NCBI RefSeq assembly: GCF_000248075.1
Contig: NZ_BAFB01000230.1
Span: 1 to 64,000, forward strand
Reading direction: 5' to 3'
DNA: 64,000 bases
DNA from: Gordonia otitidis NBRC 100426
Lineage (GTDB): Bacteria; Actinomycetota; Actinomycetes; Mycobacteriales; Mycobacteriaceae
How positions within the stretch are numbered: the stretch's first letter is position 1; the number at the start of each line of letters is the position of its first letter. The translations under genes were made by a program, and so were the position numbers. Positions 62,889 through 64,000 of the stretch are shown here, piece by piece. Below the pieces are notes generated by a model. The model ran no database searches, was not told the DNA's origin, and saw only the letters and a program-made list of their open reading frames with translations.

Positions 62889-63758
62889 TCAGGCCGGCTG
62901 ATCGGACTTCGGGTAGGTGTAGAACCCCTCGCCGCTGGCCATACCGAGTTTGCCCTTGTCGATGTAGTTCTGCTTGAGCCAGGCGCCGAGATGACGATTG
63001 CCCTGGTCGCCGTTCATCAGGATGTTGTACGGGGTCATCAGCCCGACGACGTCGTAGATCTGGAAGGGGCCGAGTGGAGCGCCGGTCGCGATACGCCACG
63101 TCTTGTCCACGTCCTCGGGTTCGGCGTAGCCGCCTGCTGCCAGTTCGAGTGCCGCATTGAGGAACGGGATCAACAGCGAGTTGAGGACGTACCCGGCCTT
63201 CTCCTTGTGGATTTGGATGGGCACCATGCCGATGTCGGAGGCGAACTGCACCACCTTGTCGTAGACCGCGGGATCGGTGTCCTTGGTGCCCATGATCTCC
63301 GCGGTGTTGAATTGCCAGACCCGATTGGCGAAGTGCAGCGCCAGAAAGCGATCCGGGCGCCCCGTGGAGGATTCGAGGTCGCTGGGGAGCAACGACGACG
63401 AGTTGGTCGCGAAGATGGTGTCCTTCGGGGCGAGTTCGTTGAGTTTGCGGTAGGTGTCCTGTTTGAGTTCGAGGACTTCGGGAACCGCTTCGATGATGAG
63501 GTCGGCGTCGGCCGCCTTGGCGAGATCGTCGGTCAGCGTGATGCGCTTGCGTGCCTCGTCGGCGGCACCGTCCGCGGCACCTGGCACCTCGTTCTTGTAC
63601 GTCTCGACGAGGTCGTCGTACCGTTTCGCCGCGGCATCGAGTGCCTTCTGGTTGATGTCGTAGGACGTGACATCAAAACCCTTGTACGCGGTCTGGAATG
63701 CGATCTGGGAGCCGAGTACACCGGCTCCGAGGACTGTGACCTTCTGGAAATCTGCCAT
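62889..63758 (-). CDS. 3-hydroxyacyl-CoA dehydrogenase
   Basis: The 289-residue protein starts at ATG 63758 with GGAGG six bases upstream. The NAD-binding motif is VTVLGAGVLGSQIA; catalytic residues are expected at FATNSSSLLPSD (Ser), ALHFANRVWQFNTAEI (His) and the Glu that follows, with NSLLIPFLNAALEL in the C-terminal domain. It oxidises 3-hydroxyacyl-CoA. HFANRVW instead of the common HFFNPVP is a variant seen in some actinobacterial enzymes. Ends 8 bp from the convergent MocA-like gene. Confidence 0.92.
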   Translation of the reverse strand: MADFQKVTVLGAGVLGSQIAFQTAYKGFDVTSYDINQKALDAAAKRYDDLVETYKNEVPGAADGAADEARKRITLTDDLAKAADADLIIEAVPEVLELKQDTYRKLNELAPKDTIFATNSSSLLPSDLESSTGRPDRFLALHFANRVWQFNTAEIMGTKDTDPAVYDKVVQFASDIGMVPIQIHKEKAGYVLNSLLIPFLNAALELAAGGYAEPEDVDKTWRIATGAPLGPFQIYDVVGLMTPYNILMNGDQGNRHLGAWLKQNYIDKGKLGMASGEGFYTYPKSDQPA

Positions 63759-63835
63759 CGTGCGCCTCCATCGTCGTCGAATGCCCGACCACAACGTGTC
63801 CGCCCCCGACGGGCGAAGATCCTCCCACAGCCAAC

Positions 63836-64000
63836 CTACTCCGGTGCGGAGCTGTCGCCGAGAAGTGTGGGCATCGGCAGTCCGAGCGCTCCGACCACGA
63901 AGCGGCACACCGGACCGCGCGCGGTGACGACGGCGTCGTCGAAGCCGCTGCGTGCGCTGTCCCACAGTTGGGCGGTGCCGTCCGTGGCCGTGACCCCGAT
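63836..64000 (-). CDS. C-terminal end of an unidentified gene
   Basis: An open frame enters from the right edge and stops at TAG 63838-63836. Its last 54 residues include TDGTAQLWDSARSGFDDAVVTARG and GALGLPMPTLLGDSS (parts quoted separately). Codon use is high-GC and regular, so it is probably real, but I cannot assign a family from this fragment. The 77-bp spacer to the next gene contains no clear hairpin. Confidence 0.55.
   Translation of the reverse strand: MGVTATDGTAQLWDSARSGFDDAVVTARGPVCRFVVGALGLPMPTLLGDSSAPE

Noticed and set aside
1-64000. tRNA, rRNA, phage integrase or transposase genes
   Set aside because: None of the frames shows DDE, tyrosine or serine recombinase motifs, and no cloverleaf-like segment was found by eye.

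Overview
The window is high-GC DNA with tightly packed genes, many GTG/TTG starts and many stop/start overlaps (ATGA, GTGA, TGATG). Gene content and order point to a mycolic-acid actinobacterium (Mycobacteriales), most likely Gordonia or a close relative. From 0.8 to 28.7 kb the order follows, from memory, the M. tuberculosis block Rv3319 to Rv3296: sdhBADC, cdd, deoA, add, Rv3311, upp, pmmB, deoD, an amiA1/amiB1-type amidohydrolase, Rv3304, lpdA, glpD2, nei, lhr. No tRNA, rRNA, CRISPR array, insertion sequence or prophage was seen.

Layout. 0-4.3 kb: a secreted hypothetical protein and the succinate dehydrogenase operon sdhCDAB (minus strand). 4.4-7.3 kb: the cdd-deoA-add nucleoside salvage operon. 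7.3-16.8 kb: upp, a phosphosugar mutase, deoD and an amidohydrolase, interrupted by accessory genes (an EspC-like protein with an NlpC/P60 protein, an ABC ATPase, a one-TM protein). 16.8-28.7 kb: lpdA, an unrecognised two-gene cassette (19001-20877), glpD, nei and lhr. 28.8-30.0 kb: a cobalamin riboswitch in front of cbtB-cbtA. 30.1-37.9 kb: a FhuF-like protein, a KstR-box acyl-CoA dehydrogenase, a CoxE/MoxR-like pair, an NDMA-dependent methanol/alcohol dehydrogenase and an Nramp transporter. 38.1-43.1 kb: a three-gene purine oxidation operon (8-oxoguanine/guanine-type deaminase, FAD subunit, fused FeS/molybdopterin xanthine dehydrogenase). 43.2-52.6 kb: an L,D-transpeptidase, the methylcitrate cycle (prpR divergent from prpDBC) and pyruvate carboxylase. 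52.7-56.4 kb: a small kinase and metE behind a second cobalamin riboswitch. 56.4-59.1 kb: a GlcG-like protein, then an SDR / PfpI / HTH-regulator operon. 59.1-62.9 kb: ureide genes hiuH and uraD, a purine permease fused to a degenerate OHCU-decarboxylase domain and broken by an apparent 1-base frameshift, and a MocA-like molybdopterin nucleotidyltransferase. 62.9-64.0 kb: a 3-hydroxyacyl-CoA dehydrogenase and the 3' end of an unidentified gene.

Themes. Purine and pyrimidine salvage and oxidation genes lie in separate clusters, with likely molybdoenzyme maturation genes nearby (CoxE/MoxR-like pair, MocA-like). Cobalamin appears to control both cobalt uptake and the B12-independent methionine synthase. 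Propionyl-CoA, acyl-CoA and pyruvate carboxylation genes suggest lipid or sterol catabolism. The most unusual non-coding signal is a 65-bp nested-hairpin element present three times in intergenic DNA (30040, 38020, 59508).
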